Below, piece after piece: positions 25,743 to 35,351 of a stretch of 64,000 bases of DNA. Every line of letters starts with the position of its first letter. Position 1 is the stretch's first letter. The position numbers and the translations under genes are program-made. Under the pieces are notes generated by a model. The model was not told the origin of the DNA. It worked only from the letters and a program-made list of their open reading frames with translations, and did no database searches. Origin of the DNA: CAWKKW01 sp963850345 (lineage in GTDB: Bacteria; Acidobacteriota; Terriglobia; Terriglobales; Acidobacteriaceae); contig CAWKKW010000004.1 in assembly GCA_963850345.1 (NCBI GenBank), positions 372,001 through 436,000 on the forward strand, given 5' to 3'.

Positions 25743-26240
25743 TTACTCGACGGCTGTGCTCGACAGGAAATCCAGCGGCCAGTCCGCCTTAAGGTTATGC
25801 TGGCGCAGCAGAGTCCCGATCTGAGCCCAATGACGAACAGCGTGCACATAGATGTGGATGTACAGCTTGCGACGGCTGGAGCGAACCACACCTCCGGAAC
25901 GAATGGTGTATTCGAAATTTTCATTCAACGTCTGCTCATTGGACGAGGAGAGAAAGCGATGCAGGTTCCCGATAGCTTGCATGGCCAGCGCCTGGAGCGC
26001 CGGTAGTTCGAAGGAGCGGCCCTGGTCAAACGGCTCGACCGGCTCGGCCAGCAATCGCTGCGAGTGGCGAATCGAAGTGGTGTAAATATGCCAGACGAGT
26101 TCGCCGACGTTCTTCGAGGCGGCCACATCGCAGGGCACGGTCAAGGCGGCAGGGTTCTTTTCAAAAAAGACTCGCCAGCGGTCCACGGTTGATTCAAAGT
26201 CGGCGAGCATCTCTTCGCAGGTAAGGGCGGCCAGGCTCAT
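25743..26240 (-). CDS. DinB-like domain protein
   Basis: 165 residues, predicted four-helix bundle of the DinB/YfiT type. Candidate metal-site histidines lie in ELVWHIYTTSIRHSQRLL and at the C-terminal HIYVHAVRHWAQIGTLL. Such proteins include thiol transferases and metal-dependent enzymes; the activity here is unknown. Its ATG overlaps the purD stop by 4 bp (ATGA), so it is translated as the second gene of a purD-dinB unit. Confidence 0.82.
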   Translation of the reverse strand: MSLAALTCEEMLADFESTVDRWRVFFEKNPAALTVPCDVAASKNVGELVWHIYTTSIRHSQRLLAEPVEPFDQGRSFELPALQALAMQAIGNLHRFLSSSNEQTLNENFEYTIRSGGVVRSSRRKLYIHIYVHAVRHWAQIGTLLRQHNLKADWPLDFLSSTAVE

Positions 26241-27514
26241 GATTTTTGCTCCAGGGCACGATAGCCGATGTCGCGTCGGTAGTACATGCCATCGAAGTGG
26301 ATCCTGTGCACACCTTCATAGGCGAGGGCGAGCGCGCGTTCAAGCGAGGGGGCAGCGGCAGTCACCCCGAGAACGCGGCCACCGGTCGTGATGTACTCCC
26401 CATTGAGCAGAGACGTGCCCGCATGAAAGACCTCTACCCCAGGCACCTCTGCCGCGAGATCAAGGCCGGTGATCTTACTGCCGGTGGTGTAGGAACCGGG
26501 ATAGCCCTCGGAACTGGTTACGACGCACGCCGAAGCGCCAGGGCTCCATCGAAATTCTGTTTCACTCAGGCGCCCCTCCACTGAGGCTTCCAACGCCTCG
26601 ATCAGATCACTCTCGAGGCGAACGAGAATGGCCTGCGTCTCCGGATCGCCGAAGCGGGCATTGAATTCCAGCACCATGGGCCCGCGCGGCGTCATCATCA
26701 ACCCGATATAGAGCACGCCGGTGTAGGGTGCATCTTCCGCGGCCATTCCGTCGATCGTGGGCTGGGCGATGTGATGAATGAGCCAGTCGCGCATCTGCTT
26801 GTCGATCATGGTGTCGGTGGTGTAGACGCCCATGCCACCGGTGTTCATGCCGGTGTCGCCTTCGCCGATACGCTTGTGGTCCTGCGCAGGCAGCAGCGGG
26901 CTCACATGCTTCCCATCCGTGAGGCAGAGAAACGACAGTTCCTCGCCCTTCAGGAACTCTTCAATCACGACCGTCTCTTCCACCACGCCCAGCAGCTTTC
27001 CGTTGAAGAGGCCCGTGATCGCGTCGGCCGCTTCGCGCTTCGTTTCGCAAATGATCACGCCCTTTCCAGCCGCCAGTCCGTCCGCTTTGATCACGACCGG
27101 CATGTGGAACAGGCCCAGAGCCTCCATCGCCTGGTCGAGCGTGGTGCACGCAGCGTACGCGGCGGTGGGGATGTTGTGGCGCTGCATAAATCGCTTCGCG
27201 AAGGCCTTACTGGTCTCGAGCATGGCCGCGGCGCGGGTTGGACCGAAGACCGCCAGGCTGCGGCGGCGAAGTTCATCCACCAGGCCAAGCGAGAGCGGGA
27301 GTTCCGGACCAACCACTGTGAGGTCGGGCTTCTCTTCGGCTACCACTCGGAGCAGGTCATCCAGATCTTTCAGGCTGGCGGGGACACAGCGAGCGATAGA
27401 AGCGATGCCGCCGTTGCCGGGAGCGCAGACAATCTCGCTCACCCGCGCGGATTTGCGCATCGCCCAGACCAGGGCGTGCTCCCGGCCGCCGGACCCAAGT
27501 ACCAATACCTTCAT
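26237..27514 (-). CDS. purD: Phosphoribosylamine-glycine ligase
   Basis: ATP-grasp enzyme of purine synthesis that joins glycine to phosphoribosylamine. The N-terminus VLVLGSGGREHALVWA and the blocks KADGLAAGKGVI, LLPAQDHKRIGEGDTGMNTG and LEFNARFGDPETQ are diagnostic. Length (425) is normal. The downstream DinB-like gene overlaps its stop. Other purine-synthesis genes are not nearby. Confidence 0.97.
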   Translation of the reverse strand: MKVLVLGSGGREHALVWAMRKSARVSEIVCAPGNGGIASIARCVPASLKDLDDLLRVVAEEKPDLTVVGPELPLSLGLVDELRRRSLAVFGPTRAAAMLETSKAFAKRFMQRHNIPTAAYAACTTLDQAMEALGLFHMPVVIKADGLAAGKGVIICETKREAADAITGLFNGKLLGVVEETVVIEEFLKGEELSFLCLTDGKHVSPLLPAQDHKRIGEGDTGMNTGGMGVYTTDTMIDKQMRDWLIHHIAQPTIDGMAAEDAPYTGVLYIGLMMTPRGPMVLEFNARFGDPETQAILVRLESDLIEALEASVEGRLSETEFRWSPGASACVVTSSEGYPGSYTTGSKITGLDLAAEVPGVEVFHAGTSLLNGEYITTGGRVLGVTAAAPSLERALALAYEGVHRIHFDGMYYRRDIGYRALEQKS

Positions 27515-27697
27515 GAGCCTGTGTGCTCCTCGTGTTCCCAGTAAGAGTTGCTAGGAAGAAGGCTACCCCACGCAGCGGTTCAAGCCAAGCCGCGCGCACC
27601 GCTGTAAATCATGGTTAATTTATCCGCGTTAATATCTATTTCACATTTGGCGGGAATAATAACTTATACTGGATAGGTTGAAACTCGCTGATTCCTA

Positions 27698-29029
27698 ATG
27701 GCTGCAACTTCCCCCAACCCGGCGCAGCTGACGAAGCAAGAGTCTGCCCCGCTTCGCCTTCCCAAGATGCGGACCTCGGAGCTGTGGTACTACTTCGGCC
27801 CGGCCTTCGTGGCGAGCATCGCTTATATCGACCCGGGCAACTTCGCCACCAACTTCGAAGGGGGAACCCGCTTTGGTTACAAGCTGCTCTGGGTGTTGCT
27901 GTGGTCCAACGCCATGGCCATCCTGGTGCAGTTCCTGGCCGCGAAGCTGGGGATTGCGACGGGGCGGACGCTGCCGCAGAATTGCCGTACCCACTTCTCG
28001 CGTCGAACGACCATTGGCCTGTGGATCGCGGCGGAACTCTCGGCGGTGGCCACCGATCTGGCGGAGTTTCTCGGCGCCGCTCTAGGCTTCTATCTCCTGT
28101 TCGGCATGTGGCTGGGCCGCTATGGCATCTCCCGCCCGACCATCCTGCTGATTGCAGCCCTGGCCAGCGCCGTGTGCGTCTTTGCCATCCTGGCGCTGGA
28201 ACTGTGGGGATTTCGCAAGCTGGAGATCGTGATCATGGGCTTCGTCTTCATCATCGGGGCCTGCTACGCGACGGAGCTATTCCTGGTGCACCTGGACTGG
28301 AAGCAGATCGCGATCCACACGGTCGTGCCGATGATCGATCGCCAAAGCCTCTACCTGGCGGTCAGCATGCTCGGCGCGACGGTCATGCCGCATGTGGTGT
28401 ACCTGCACTCGGCGCTGGTGCAGCCGCGAGTGCGTGCGGAACAGTCCGTCTCACCCCGGGTCCAATACCTTTCGCGTCTGCGCCACCTGCGGTTTGAAGC
28501 ATTGGACGTCTTCGCCGCCATGAACGGAGCCTGGCTGGTGAACTCGGCCATGGTAATCGTCGCCGCTGCCGCGTTTGCAAATCGCGGCTTCGTCTCCATG
28601 TCGATCGAAGATGCGCACCGCACCCTTGGACCGCTCCTCGGCCACCTCTCTGAGGTCATCTTCGCCGTAGCTCTGCTTTGCTCCGGGCTCTCGTCTTCGA
28701 CGGTGGGAACCATGGCCGGGCAGGTGATCCTCGACGGCTTCATGGAGGTAAAGTTCAGCATCTTCCTGCGGCGCCTCCTCACGCTGATTCCGGCGATTGT
28801 GGTGATTGCGATCGGACTCGATCCGCTCAAGATCCTCATCCTCTCGCAGGTGGTACTCAGTTTCACTCTGCCGTTTGCACTGGTGCCGCTGATGATCCTT
28901 ACCGGCGACCGAAAGGTGATGTCGAAATTTGCCAATGGATCGACCACGCGGGTTCTCGGCTGGCTCACCATCGCCATCATCGTTGGCTTAAACGGTCTGC
29001 TACTTTGGCAGACATTCTTGGGGTCTTAG
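27698..29029 (+). CDS. mntH: Nramp-family divalent metal transporter (Mn/Fe)
   Basis: 443-residue proton-coupled metal importer with about 11 membrane helices. The TM1 metal motif is IDPGNFATNFEGG and the TM6 motif is MPHVVYLHSAL. The upstream 183 bp contain a TATACT box and two GTTAAT hexamers (27614-27619 and 27628-27633), possible regulator contacts. No Mur/MntR/Fur gene is adjacent. The family is clear; manganese versus iron preference cannot be read from the sequence. Confidence 0.93.
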   Translation: MAATSPNPAQLTKQESAPLRLPKMRTSELWYYFGPAFVASIAYIDPGNFATNFEGGTRFGYKLLWVLLWSNAMAILVQFLAAKLGIATGRTLPQNCRTHFSRRTTIGLWIAAELSAVATDLAEFLGAALGFYLLFGMWLGRYGISRPTILLIAALASAVCVFAILALELWGFRKLEIVIMGFVFIIGACYATELFLVHLDWKQIAIHTVVPMIDRQSLYLAVSMLGATVMPHVVYLHSALVQPRVRAEQSVSPRVQYLSRLRHLRFEALDVFAAMNGAWLVNSAMVIVAAAAFANRGFVSMSIEDAHRTLGPLLGHLSEVIFAVALLCSGLSSSTVGTMAGQVILDGFMEVKFSIFLRRLLTLIPAIVVIAIGLDPLKILILSQVVLSFTLPFALVPLMILTGDRKVMSKFANGSTTRVLGWLTIAIIVGLNGLLLWQTFLGS

Positions 29030-29358
29030 CTCCGGCGCCCCCGCCGCGTCAGCGGAAGTTGGGGCCATCCTGCCCCTTGGACGGCAGGTCGACCATGCCA
29101 GAGTCGGGGCGTTAGAATGAGAACCAGAGCTATGAGTGTCTGGAGTTGCCTCTCTCCGCTACCCGTCCCGCTGCGGCGCTTTCGTCGCGGCCGTCCCGAC
29201 CGTGGACGAATTCTTCGCGACTGACTAAGCTTGCATCGACATTCTTTCCGGCCTGACCCTATACGGCTGGCCGGCGGTAGCCACGCCCGGTGCAAATCGG
29301 GTGTCCCCTCAGGTCTGGACCCGCGAGTTCCGGACCGCAAAGAAGAAAGGAAAGCATC
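29030..29358 (+). promoter_or_regulatory. Structured leader upstream of aconitase
   Basis: This is non-coding in my reading. Three hairpins stand in a row before the aconitase start. The first is CCGGCC with GGCCGG (29248-29253 and 29269-29274). The second is a 7-bp stem with one G-U pair around GTGCAAAT (29283-29304). The third is an 8-bp stem with one G-U pair (29312-29336) that ends 22 nt before the ATG. A purine-rich ribosome site follows. This could be a cis-acting control RNA; I cannot match it to a named family. Confidence 0.45.
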
Positions 29359-32145
29359 ATGAACAGTTTTCAAAGCCAGGCTGAGTTGCAGTCTGGCGAA
29401 ACCGCTTACGAAATCTATCGGTTAAACGCGCTGGAACCCAAGGGCGTGAACCTGAGCCGATTGCCTTACAGCCTGCGCATTCTGCTGGAGAACCTGCTGC
29501 GCCACGAGGATGGAAAGAGCGTCACAGCAGACGACATCCTGTTCCTCGCCAACTGGGATCCCAAGGCGGAGCCGTCGCGCGAGATCGCCTACATGCCGGC
29601 CCGGGTGCTGATGCAGGACTTTACCGGTGTGCCGGCAGTCGTGGACCTGGCGGCCATGCGCGACGCCATGAAGACACTCGGCGGCGATCCGGAAAAGATC
29701 AATCCGCTCCAGCCGGCCGAGTTGGTGATCGATCACTCCGTACAGGTCGATGACTTCGGTTCAGTCAATTCCTATTCCATCAACGCCGCGCTCGAGTTCC
29801 AACGTAACCGCGAGCGTTACGCATTCCTGAAATGGGGGCAGACCGCGTTCCGCAACTTTTCAGCGGTTCCGCCGGGCATGGGCATCTGTCACCAGGTGAA
29901 CCTCGAATATCTGGCCCGTGTGGTCTTCACCACCGAGGTCGACGGCAAGCAGCGCGCGTATCCTGACACGCTGGTAGGCACCGACTCGCATACCACCATG
30001 ATCAATGGGCTGGGCGTGCTGGGCTGGGGCGTCGGCGGTATCGAAGCCGAAGCCGCCATGCTCGGCCAACCAGTTTCAATGTTGCTGCCGCAGGTGGTCG
30101 GGTTCAAACTCTCCGGCAAGCTGCGAGAGGGCACAACCGCAACCGACCTGGTGCTGACGGTGACGGAGATGCTGCGCAAACTCGGCGTGGTAGGCAAGTT
30201 TGTCGAGTTCTACGGGCAAGGCATCAGCGAGTTGTCTCTGGCCGACCGCGCCACCATCGGGAACATGGCTCCTGAATACGGTGCGACCTGCGGCATCTTC
30301 CCCGTGGACGCGGAGACCTTGCGGTATCTCCGCTTGACCGGACGCAGCGAGAGTGCGATCCAGTTGGTGGAGGCGTACTACAAGGAGCAGGGGCTCTTCC
30401 ACACAGCCGAATCCCCGGAGGCGGAATATTCACAAACCATCTCGCTCGATCTGGCGACGGTGCAGCCGAGCGTAGCCGGGCCAAAGCGTCCGCAGGATCG
30501 CGTGCTGCTGGGCGATACCGGGGCCAGTTTCAAGAAGCAGCTACCGAGCTTGAAAGGTCCGACCTCAAACACGAATGGCGTGCGGCAGGTTGTTCGCTGG
30601 GAAGGAGAAGGAGGGCATACGGCGGATACTGCAGAGAGCACGCATGCCGTATCCGAACCAGGTACCGGCGCGACGGTGAAGCAGCGGTTCGGTGTCGACG
30701 TGGACCAGTTCCTCGATGACGGCTCAATTGTGATCGCTGCGATTACGAGTTGTACGAACACGTCGAACCCATCGGTGATGGTGGCTGCGGGTATTCTGGC
30801 CAAGAAGGCAGTGGAGCAGGGCCTGAGCGTTCCTCCATGGGTGAAGACCTCGCTCGCGCCGGGTTCGCGCGTGGTGACCGACTACTACCAGAACGCTGGC
30901 TTGATGCCTTACCTCGACAAACTGCGTTTCAACGTCGTCGGGTATGGGTGCACTACATGCATCGGCAACTCCGGCCCGCTGCCTAGCGATGTGTCGAAAT
31001 CGATTGAAGACCACAGCCTGGTCGCGGTCTCGGTTCTCAGCGGCAATCGAAATTTTGAAGGCCGCATCAACTCCGAGGTGCGCGCGAACTACCTGATGTC
31101 GCCACCGCTGGTGGTGGCCTACGCGCTTGCCGGTCGCATCGATCATGACTTCGAAAAGGATTCGCTCGGCAAGGGCAAGAATGGCCAGCCAGTCTACCTC
31201 AAAGACATCTGGCCTTCGCAGCAGGAAGTTGCCGACGTGATCGCCAGCGTGATGAACTCTGAGCTATTTACAAAGGAGTACGCGACGGTTACAGATGGGG
31301 ACGCGAACTGGCAACAGCTGAAGTTTCCCACCGGCAACACCTATGGATGGGAGCCCGACTCCACGTACATTCGCAAGGCGCCTTACTTCGACGGTATGCC
31401 TGCCAAGCCTGCGCGAGTCGAAGACATTCACGGCGCACGGGTGCTGGCGGTGCTGGGCGACAGTGTGACCACCGACCACATCTCTCCGGCGGGCTCGATC
31501 AAGCTGAACGGCCCGGCGGGAAAATACCTTACCGATCACGGCGTGAAGCCTGCGGACTTCAATTCCTACGGCTCACGGCGCGGCAATCACGAGGTGATGG
31601 TGCGCGGCACGTTCGCCAATGTGCGGCTGCGCAACAAGCTTGCGCCGGGAACGGAAGGTGGCGTGACCCGCCTCTTGCCGGAAGGCGAGCCGATGAGCAT
31701 CTTCGACGCAAGCGTGAAGTATGCGGAACGCAACGTTCCGCTGGTGATTCTCGCCGGCAAAGAATACGGTTCTGGCTCGTCGCGAGACTGGGCGGCAAAA
31801 GGTCCGCGGCTGCTCGGCGTGCGCGCGGTGATCGCCGAAAGCTACGAGCGCATTCACCGGTCGAACCTCGTAGGCATGGGCATCCTGCCGCTGCAATTTG
31901 AAGCGGGCCAGAATGCGGAAGGCCTCGGACTCACCGGTGAAGAGGTGTTCGATTTCGACGGACTGCGCAAACTGCTGGACAGCAAGTTTGCCAATGGCAG
32001 GACCTTGACCGTGAAGGCGACCGGGCCAGACGGCAAAGGCAGGGAGTTCACGGCAAAAGTGCGCATCGATACGCCGCAGGAGATTCTCTACTACGAGAAC
32101 GGCGGCATCCTGCAGTACGTTCTGCGGCAACTGGCGGCCAACTAG
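29359..32145 (+). CDS. acnA: Aconitate hydratase (AcnA type)
   Basis: TCA-cycle enzyme interconverting citrate and isocitrate through a [4Fe-4S] cluster. Cluster cysteines are in AITSCTNTSNP and in GYGCTTCIGNSGPL. The blocks VGTDSHTTMINGLGVLGWGVGG and the swivelling-domain GSGSSRDWAAKGP are present. At 928 residues it has a somewhat long linker around residues 375-445. The start is the ATG after a GAAAGG site; an in-frame upstream reading to 29290 runs through the leader hairpins and is rejected. It is monocistronic, with a terminator after the stop. Confidence 0.96.
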   Translation: MNSFQSQAELQSGETAYEIYRLNALEPKGVNLSRLPYSLRILLENLLRHEDGKSVTADDILFLANWDPKAEPSREIAYMPARVLMQDFTGVPAVVDLAAMRDAMKTLGGDPEKINPLQPAELVIDHSVQVDDFGSVNSYSINAALEFQRNRERYAFLKWGQTAFRNFSAVPPGMGICHQVNLEYLARVVFTTEVDGKQRAYPDTLVGTDSHTTMINGLGVLGWGVGGIEAEAAMLGQPVSMLLPQVVGFKLSGKLREGTTATDLVLTVTEMLRKLGVVGKFVEFYGQGISELSLADRATIGNMAPEYGATCGIFPVDAETLRYLRLTGRSESAIQLVEAYYKEQGLFHTAESPEAEYSQTISLDLATVQPSVAGPKRPQDRVLLGDTGASFKKQLPSLKGPTSNTNGVRQVVRWEGEGGHTADTAESTHAVSEPGTGATVKQRFGVDVDQFLDDGSIVIAAITSCTNTSNPSVMVAAGILAKKAVEQGLSVPPWVKTSLAPGSRVVTDYYQNAGLMPYLDKLRFNVVGYGCTTCIGNSGPLPSDVSKSIEDHSLVAVSVLSGNRNFEGRINSEVRANYLMSPPLVVAYALAGRIDHDFEKDSLGKGKNGQPVYLKDIWPSQQEVADVIASVMNSELFTKEYATVTDGDANWQQLKFPTGNTYGWEPDSTYIRKAPYFDGMPAKPARVEDIHGARVLAVLGDSVTTDHISPAGSIKLNGPAGKYLTDHGVKPADFNSYGSRRGNHEVMVRGTFANVRLRNKLAPGTEGGVTRLLPEGEPMSIFDASVKYAERNVPLVILAGKEYGSGSSRDWAAKGPRLLGVRAVIAESYERIHRSNLVGMGILPLQFEAGQNAEGLGLTGEEVFDFDGLRKLLDSKFANGRTLTVKATGPDGKGREFTAKVRIDTPQEILYYENGGILQYVLRQLAAN

Positions 32146-32170
32146 GCAATCGCGAGGAACACGCACCAAT

Positions 32171-32204
32171 CGAGGCGGGGTCAGACCTCGCCTCTTCTTT
32201 TTTG
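32171..32204 (+). terminator. Rho-independent terminator after aconitase
   Basis: Stem 32172-32180 with 32186-32194 (9 bp, one mismatch) around a 5-nt loop, followed by a T-rich tract ending in TTTTTT. It lies 27 bp past the acnA stop. Confidence 0.85.
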
Positions 32205-32224
32205 CGATTGGAAGTGTGTGTCGG

Positions 32225-32497
32225 CTAGATGCCCATGCCGTAGTCGGCCATGGCGTCTCGGTCGCCCGCGTGGGAGTAGAAGTCGTACGGAGTGCGGTGG
32301 TTGAACTTGTAGCGCAGGCGCAGTTCGCGGCCGAGGTACACACCCAGAGCGGCGACACCCACGGCCACCGACGTCCAGCCGATGATCTTGAACGTGCTGG
32401 TACCGTCTTCGTGCGTGGAACGAGACAACCTGGGCAGAACCATCACACCGGCCTTCTTTCTCAGCCGCAGCAGACTACGAATTCCACGACGCCTCAT
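32225..32497 (-). CDS. Small membrane protein, unknown (90 aa)
   Basis: I do not recognise the family. The 90-residue reading has a basic N-terminus, one membrane helix (about residues 39-56, KIIGWTSVAVGVAALGVY) and a charged C-terminal segment with YDFYSHAGDRDAMADYG. The frame continues upstream into the 3' end of the deaminase gene, but ATG 32497 leaves a clean 67-bp gap. An inner ATG 18 codons later is also possible. It lies downstream of and co-oriented with the permease-deaminase pair. Confidence 0.55.
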   Translation of the reverse strand: MRRRGIRSLLRLRKKAGVMVLPRLSRSTHEDGTSTFKIIGWTSVAVGVAALGVYLGRELRLRYKFNHRTPYDFYSHAGDRDAMADYGMGI

Positions 32498-32564
32498 GCG
32501 CTCATGATAGCTCAGGCGCGAAAGGTTTGGCTTGTAGGAGCTATCGGCGGCTTTCGCGAGCTCA

Positions 32565-33587
32565 CTACTTAGACGCTTCAATTTGATGCAGGAACATGAC
32601 TTTCTGTTCCGGCGGAAGGAAACTTGCCTCAATGGAATTGGCGGCCAGCTCGCGCAACTGCTCCAGCGTGAAGCCAAACGCGCGGTGAGCCAGTTGGTAT
32701 TCCTGCTCCAGGTCGCTCTCGAACATGGCGGGATCATCGGAGTTGAGCGTGACCATCAGTCCAGAATCAAAGTAGCTGCGCAACGGGTGAAGGTCTACGG
32801 ACGGGCAGCAACCCGTGCGCAGGTTCGAGGACACGCAGATCTCGATTGGAATCTGGCGCTCGGCAAGCACGGTCATCAGTTCCAGATCGTCGATCGCGGA
32901 CAAGACGTGTCCCAGGCGTTCGGCCCCGATATTCAGGGACGCCCAGATGCCCTCCGGCCCGATCGTTTCCCCGGCATGGGCCGTCAGGCGAAGCCCCGCC
33001 TTACGGGCCTCTGCGTAGAGTGCGCGGAAGGGCTCGGCCCCCGTATGCCGCTCATCGCCCCCGATGCCAATGCCGATGATGCTGGGATAGCTGGCGCGCA
33101 GGTCGGCAGCCCGACGAAAAACCTTAGCCGCCTCCTCCGGGCCAAATTGGCGGGCCGCGTCGAAGATCCAGTAAAGGCTCACGCCAAAATCGCGTTCGCC
33201 GCGTTCGCGTCCGCGCTCCATCCCGGCAAAGAGCGGGTCAAAGTCCGCGCGCTTCCAGTAATAGACAACGCCCACCGATACATAGACTTCTGCGTGCACA
33301 ACCCCCTGTTCGGCAAGATGCTCCAGCATGCGATAGGTGATCAGTTCATAGTCGTCGGGGGTGCGGAGGCGTTCGGCGACCGCTTTGAAAGCCATCATGA
33401 AGCCGGAGAAGTTGGTGTAGTGGTAAAGTGCGCGCGATTGCTCCAGGGTAAGCGGTTCACCGTCGTGACGCAGGCTGAGCTCGACCAGGGTTTCCGGGCT
33501 GACGGTACCCTCCAGGTGCAGATGCAGCTCCGCTTTGGGCAGGCGGCGCAACCAGGCACGCGACAGGTTGGAGATGCCGGTGCTCAT
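32565..33587 (-). CDS. Adenosine deaminase family protein
   Basis: 340-residue zinc TIM-barrel deaminase. The metal and catalytic motifs are ELHLHLEG (residues 20-27), the HAGE tetrad mid-protein, ICVSSNLRT and LNSDDPAMF. The family includes adenosine deaminase, adenine deaminase and aminodeoxyfutalosine deaminase of the alternative menaquinone route; the sequence alone does not decide. Its start overlaps the stop of the APC permease by 4 bp, so the two are translated together. Confidence 0.88.
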   Translation of the reverse strand: MSTGISNLSRAWLRRLPKAELHLHLEGTVSPETLVELSLRHDGEPLTLEQSRALYHYTNFSGFMMAFKAVAERLRTPDDYELITYRMLEHLAEQGVVHAEVYVSVGVVYYWKRADFDPLFAGMERGRERGERDFGVSLYWIFDAARQFGPEEAAKVFRRAADLRASYPSIIGIGIGGDERHTGAEPFRALYAEARKAGLRLTAHAGETIGPEGIWASLNIGAERLGHVLSAIDDLELMTVLAERQIPIEICVSSNLRTGCCPSVDLHPLRSYFDSGLMVTLNSDDPAMFESDLEQEYQLAHRAFGFTLEQLRELAANSIEASFLPPEQKVMFLHQIEASK

Positions 33588-35155
33588 TTGCGGGCCGGAG
33601 ATTCCAGCGGCTGCTTGGCAAATTCGCTGCGATGGCGGCTATAGAAGAAGTAGATCAGCAAGCCCGCAGCCAGCCAGCCGAAGAAGCGCAGCCAGGTCAT
33701 CACTTCCAGGCCCATCATGAGCACGATGCAGAAGACGATGCTGAGAATTGGAAACAGCGGCCCCAGTGGCGCGCGGAACTTGCGAGGCCGGTTCGGCTCG
33801 CGGTATCGAAGGATGAGCACCCCGACTGACACCAGTACAAACGCGAACAGGGTGCCGATGTTGGACAGATTGGAAACGGTCCCGATGTCGAGCAGTCCAG
33901 CAGGAATGCCGACCACAAATCCGGCGACCCAGGTGGCAATAGCCGGCGTTCGATACTGCGGATGAATGCGGCCGAAGAAGGCCGGCAGGAGGCGGTCGCG
34001 CGACATGGCAAACCAGACGCGGGCCTGGCCAAGCTGGAAGACAAGGATGGACGAGATCATGCCCATCAGCGCGCCCATCACGACAAAGAGGCGAATCCAT
34101 ACCAGGCGATGACCGCCCGGGAGCAGAGACAGCTTCTTAAGCGCATTCACCACCGGCGCTGCATCGCCCATCACGCTCTGCCAGGGCACCAGTCCGGTAA
34201 GCACCACGGCCACGCCAATGTAGAGGATGGTGCAGACGATCAAGGTGGCGATGATCCCGATCGGAACGTCGCGCTGCGGATTGCGGCATTCTTCTGCGGC
34301 GGTCGAGACCGAATCGAACCCGATGTAGGTGAAGAAGATGATGCTGCCGCCGGTGAGCACCCCCGACCATCCATTCGGCGAGAAGGGATGATAGTGCGCC
34401 GGGTGAATGAACTGCGCTCCGGCGAAGACAAAGACCAGGATGGCAGCGATCTTGATCAGCACCATGATGTTGTTGGTCTCGGCGGATTCGCGCACGCCGC
34501 GCACCAGGATCACCGTGAGGATCATGACGATCAGGAAGGCGGGAATGTTGAAGCCAAAGTGCCACCCCGCCATGTAGAGGTCTTTGCCCGCCAGATCCTG
34601 CAGGCCTGTAGGCAGGTAGGCTGGGGAGATCCACTGGAGCGGCGGATGAATGTTGAACCAGTCCAGCAGGTCCACAATGTGCGCGGCGAACCCCACGCTG
34701 ACTGACATGTTAGAGAAGGCGTATTCGAGGATGAGATCCCAGCCGATGATCCAGGCGACCAGCTCTCCGAGGGTTGCGTAGGTGTAGGTGTATGCGCTGC
34801 CGGCGATGGGAATCATTGAAGCCAGCTCGGCGTAACAGAGTCCGGTGAAGGCACAGACAATTGCGACCAGGATCAGCGAAATGCCAAGGGCCGGTCCCGC
34901 GCCCGGACGTCCGAGAAGCGCCTGGTGACTCACGAGGTAATGAAGAAGCGGGGTGTTGAACACCGACGGTGAAGCGAATTTTTCGCCGGCGATGGCGGTT
35001 CCAATGACGGTAAAGATCCCGGAACCGATCACGGCCCCGATGCCGAGCGCCGTGAGCGACCACGGCCCCAGGGTCTTGCGAAGACAATGTTCTGGAAGCT
35101 CGGAGTCGCTGATAAGTTTGTCGATCGATTTCCGGGCGAACAGTTGGTTAGGCAG
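33584..35155 (-). CDS. APC-superfamily amino acid permease (probable CTG start)
   Basis: About 523 residues with 12 predicted membrane helices. The TM1 motif GAVIGSGIFTVIG is the substrate site of APC transporters; cationic-amino-acid-like features include GFDSVSTAAEE. The first standard start codon in frame (GTG, 35032) lies inside TM1 and cannot be right. Upstream in the same frame are 41 conserved-looking codons (NQLFARKSIDKLI, ELPEHCLRKTLGPWSLTALG). They are preceded by CTG at 35153-35155 with AGGAGG exactly 6 nt before it. I therefore place the start at that CTG. It couples by overlap to the deaminase gene. Confidence 0.85.
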   Translation of the reverse strand: MPNQLFARKSIDKLISDSELPEHCLRKTLGPWSLTALGIGAVIGSGIFTVIGTAIAGEKFASPSVFNTPLLHYLVSHQALLGRPGAGPALGISLILVAIVCAFTGLCYAELASMIPIAGSAYTYTYATLGELVAWIIGWDLILEYAFSNMSVSVGFAAHIVDLLDWFNIHPPLQWISPAYLPTGLQDLAGKDLYMAGWHFGFNIPAFLIVMILTVILVRGVRESAETNNIMVLIKIAAILVFVFAGAQFIHPAHYHPFSPNGWSGVLTGGSIIFFTYIGFDSVSTAAEECRNPQRDVPIGIIATLIVCTILYIGVAVVLTGLVPWQSVMGDAAPVVNALKKLSLLPGGHRLVWIRLFVVMGALMGMISSILVFQLGQARVWFAMSRDRLLPAFFGRIHPQYRTPAIATWVAGFVVGIPAGLLDIGTVSNLSNIGTLFAFVLVSVGVLILRYREPNRPRKFRAPLGPLFPILSIVFCIVLMMGLEVMTWLRFFGWLAAGLLIYFFYSRHRSEFAKQPLESPARK

Positions 35156-35351
35156 GTCTTCCCTCCTGGAAAGGAAAAGCGGATCTCCTATACATGTACA
35201 CCGGAGCGACCGGGATTGCGCGGCTTTCTACTTGCGCGGCACCGGGTTCCGTTCGTCTCATGCAGGAGACCGCCTGCTGCGGATCTCCTGCCAAAACCCG
35301 GCGGCACTCCGGCAGAAGGCCGCCTCTATTCAACTGCCGCTCGAGGCCTGA

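Noticed and set aside
29290..29358. N-terminal extension of aconitase by 23 residues
   Set aside because: It would start inside a hairpin loop, lacks a ribosome site and is not aconitase-like; ATG 29359 has a good site.
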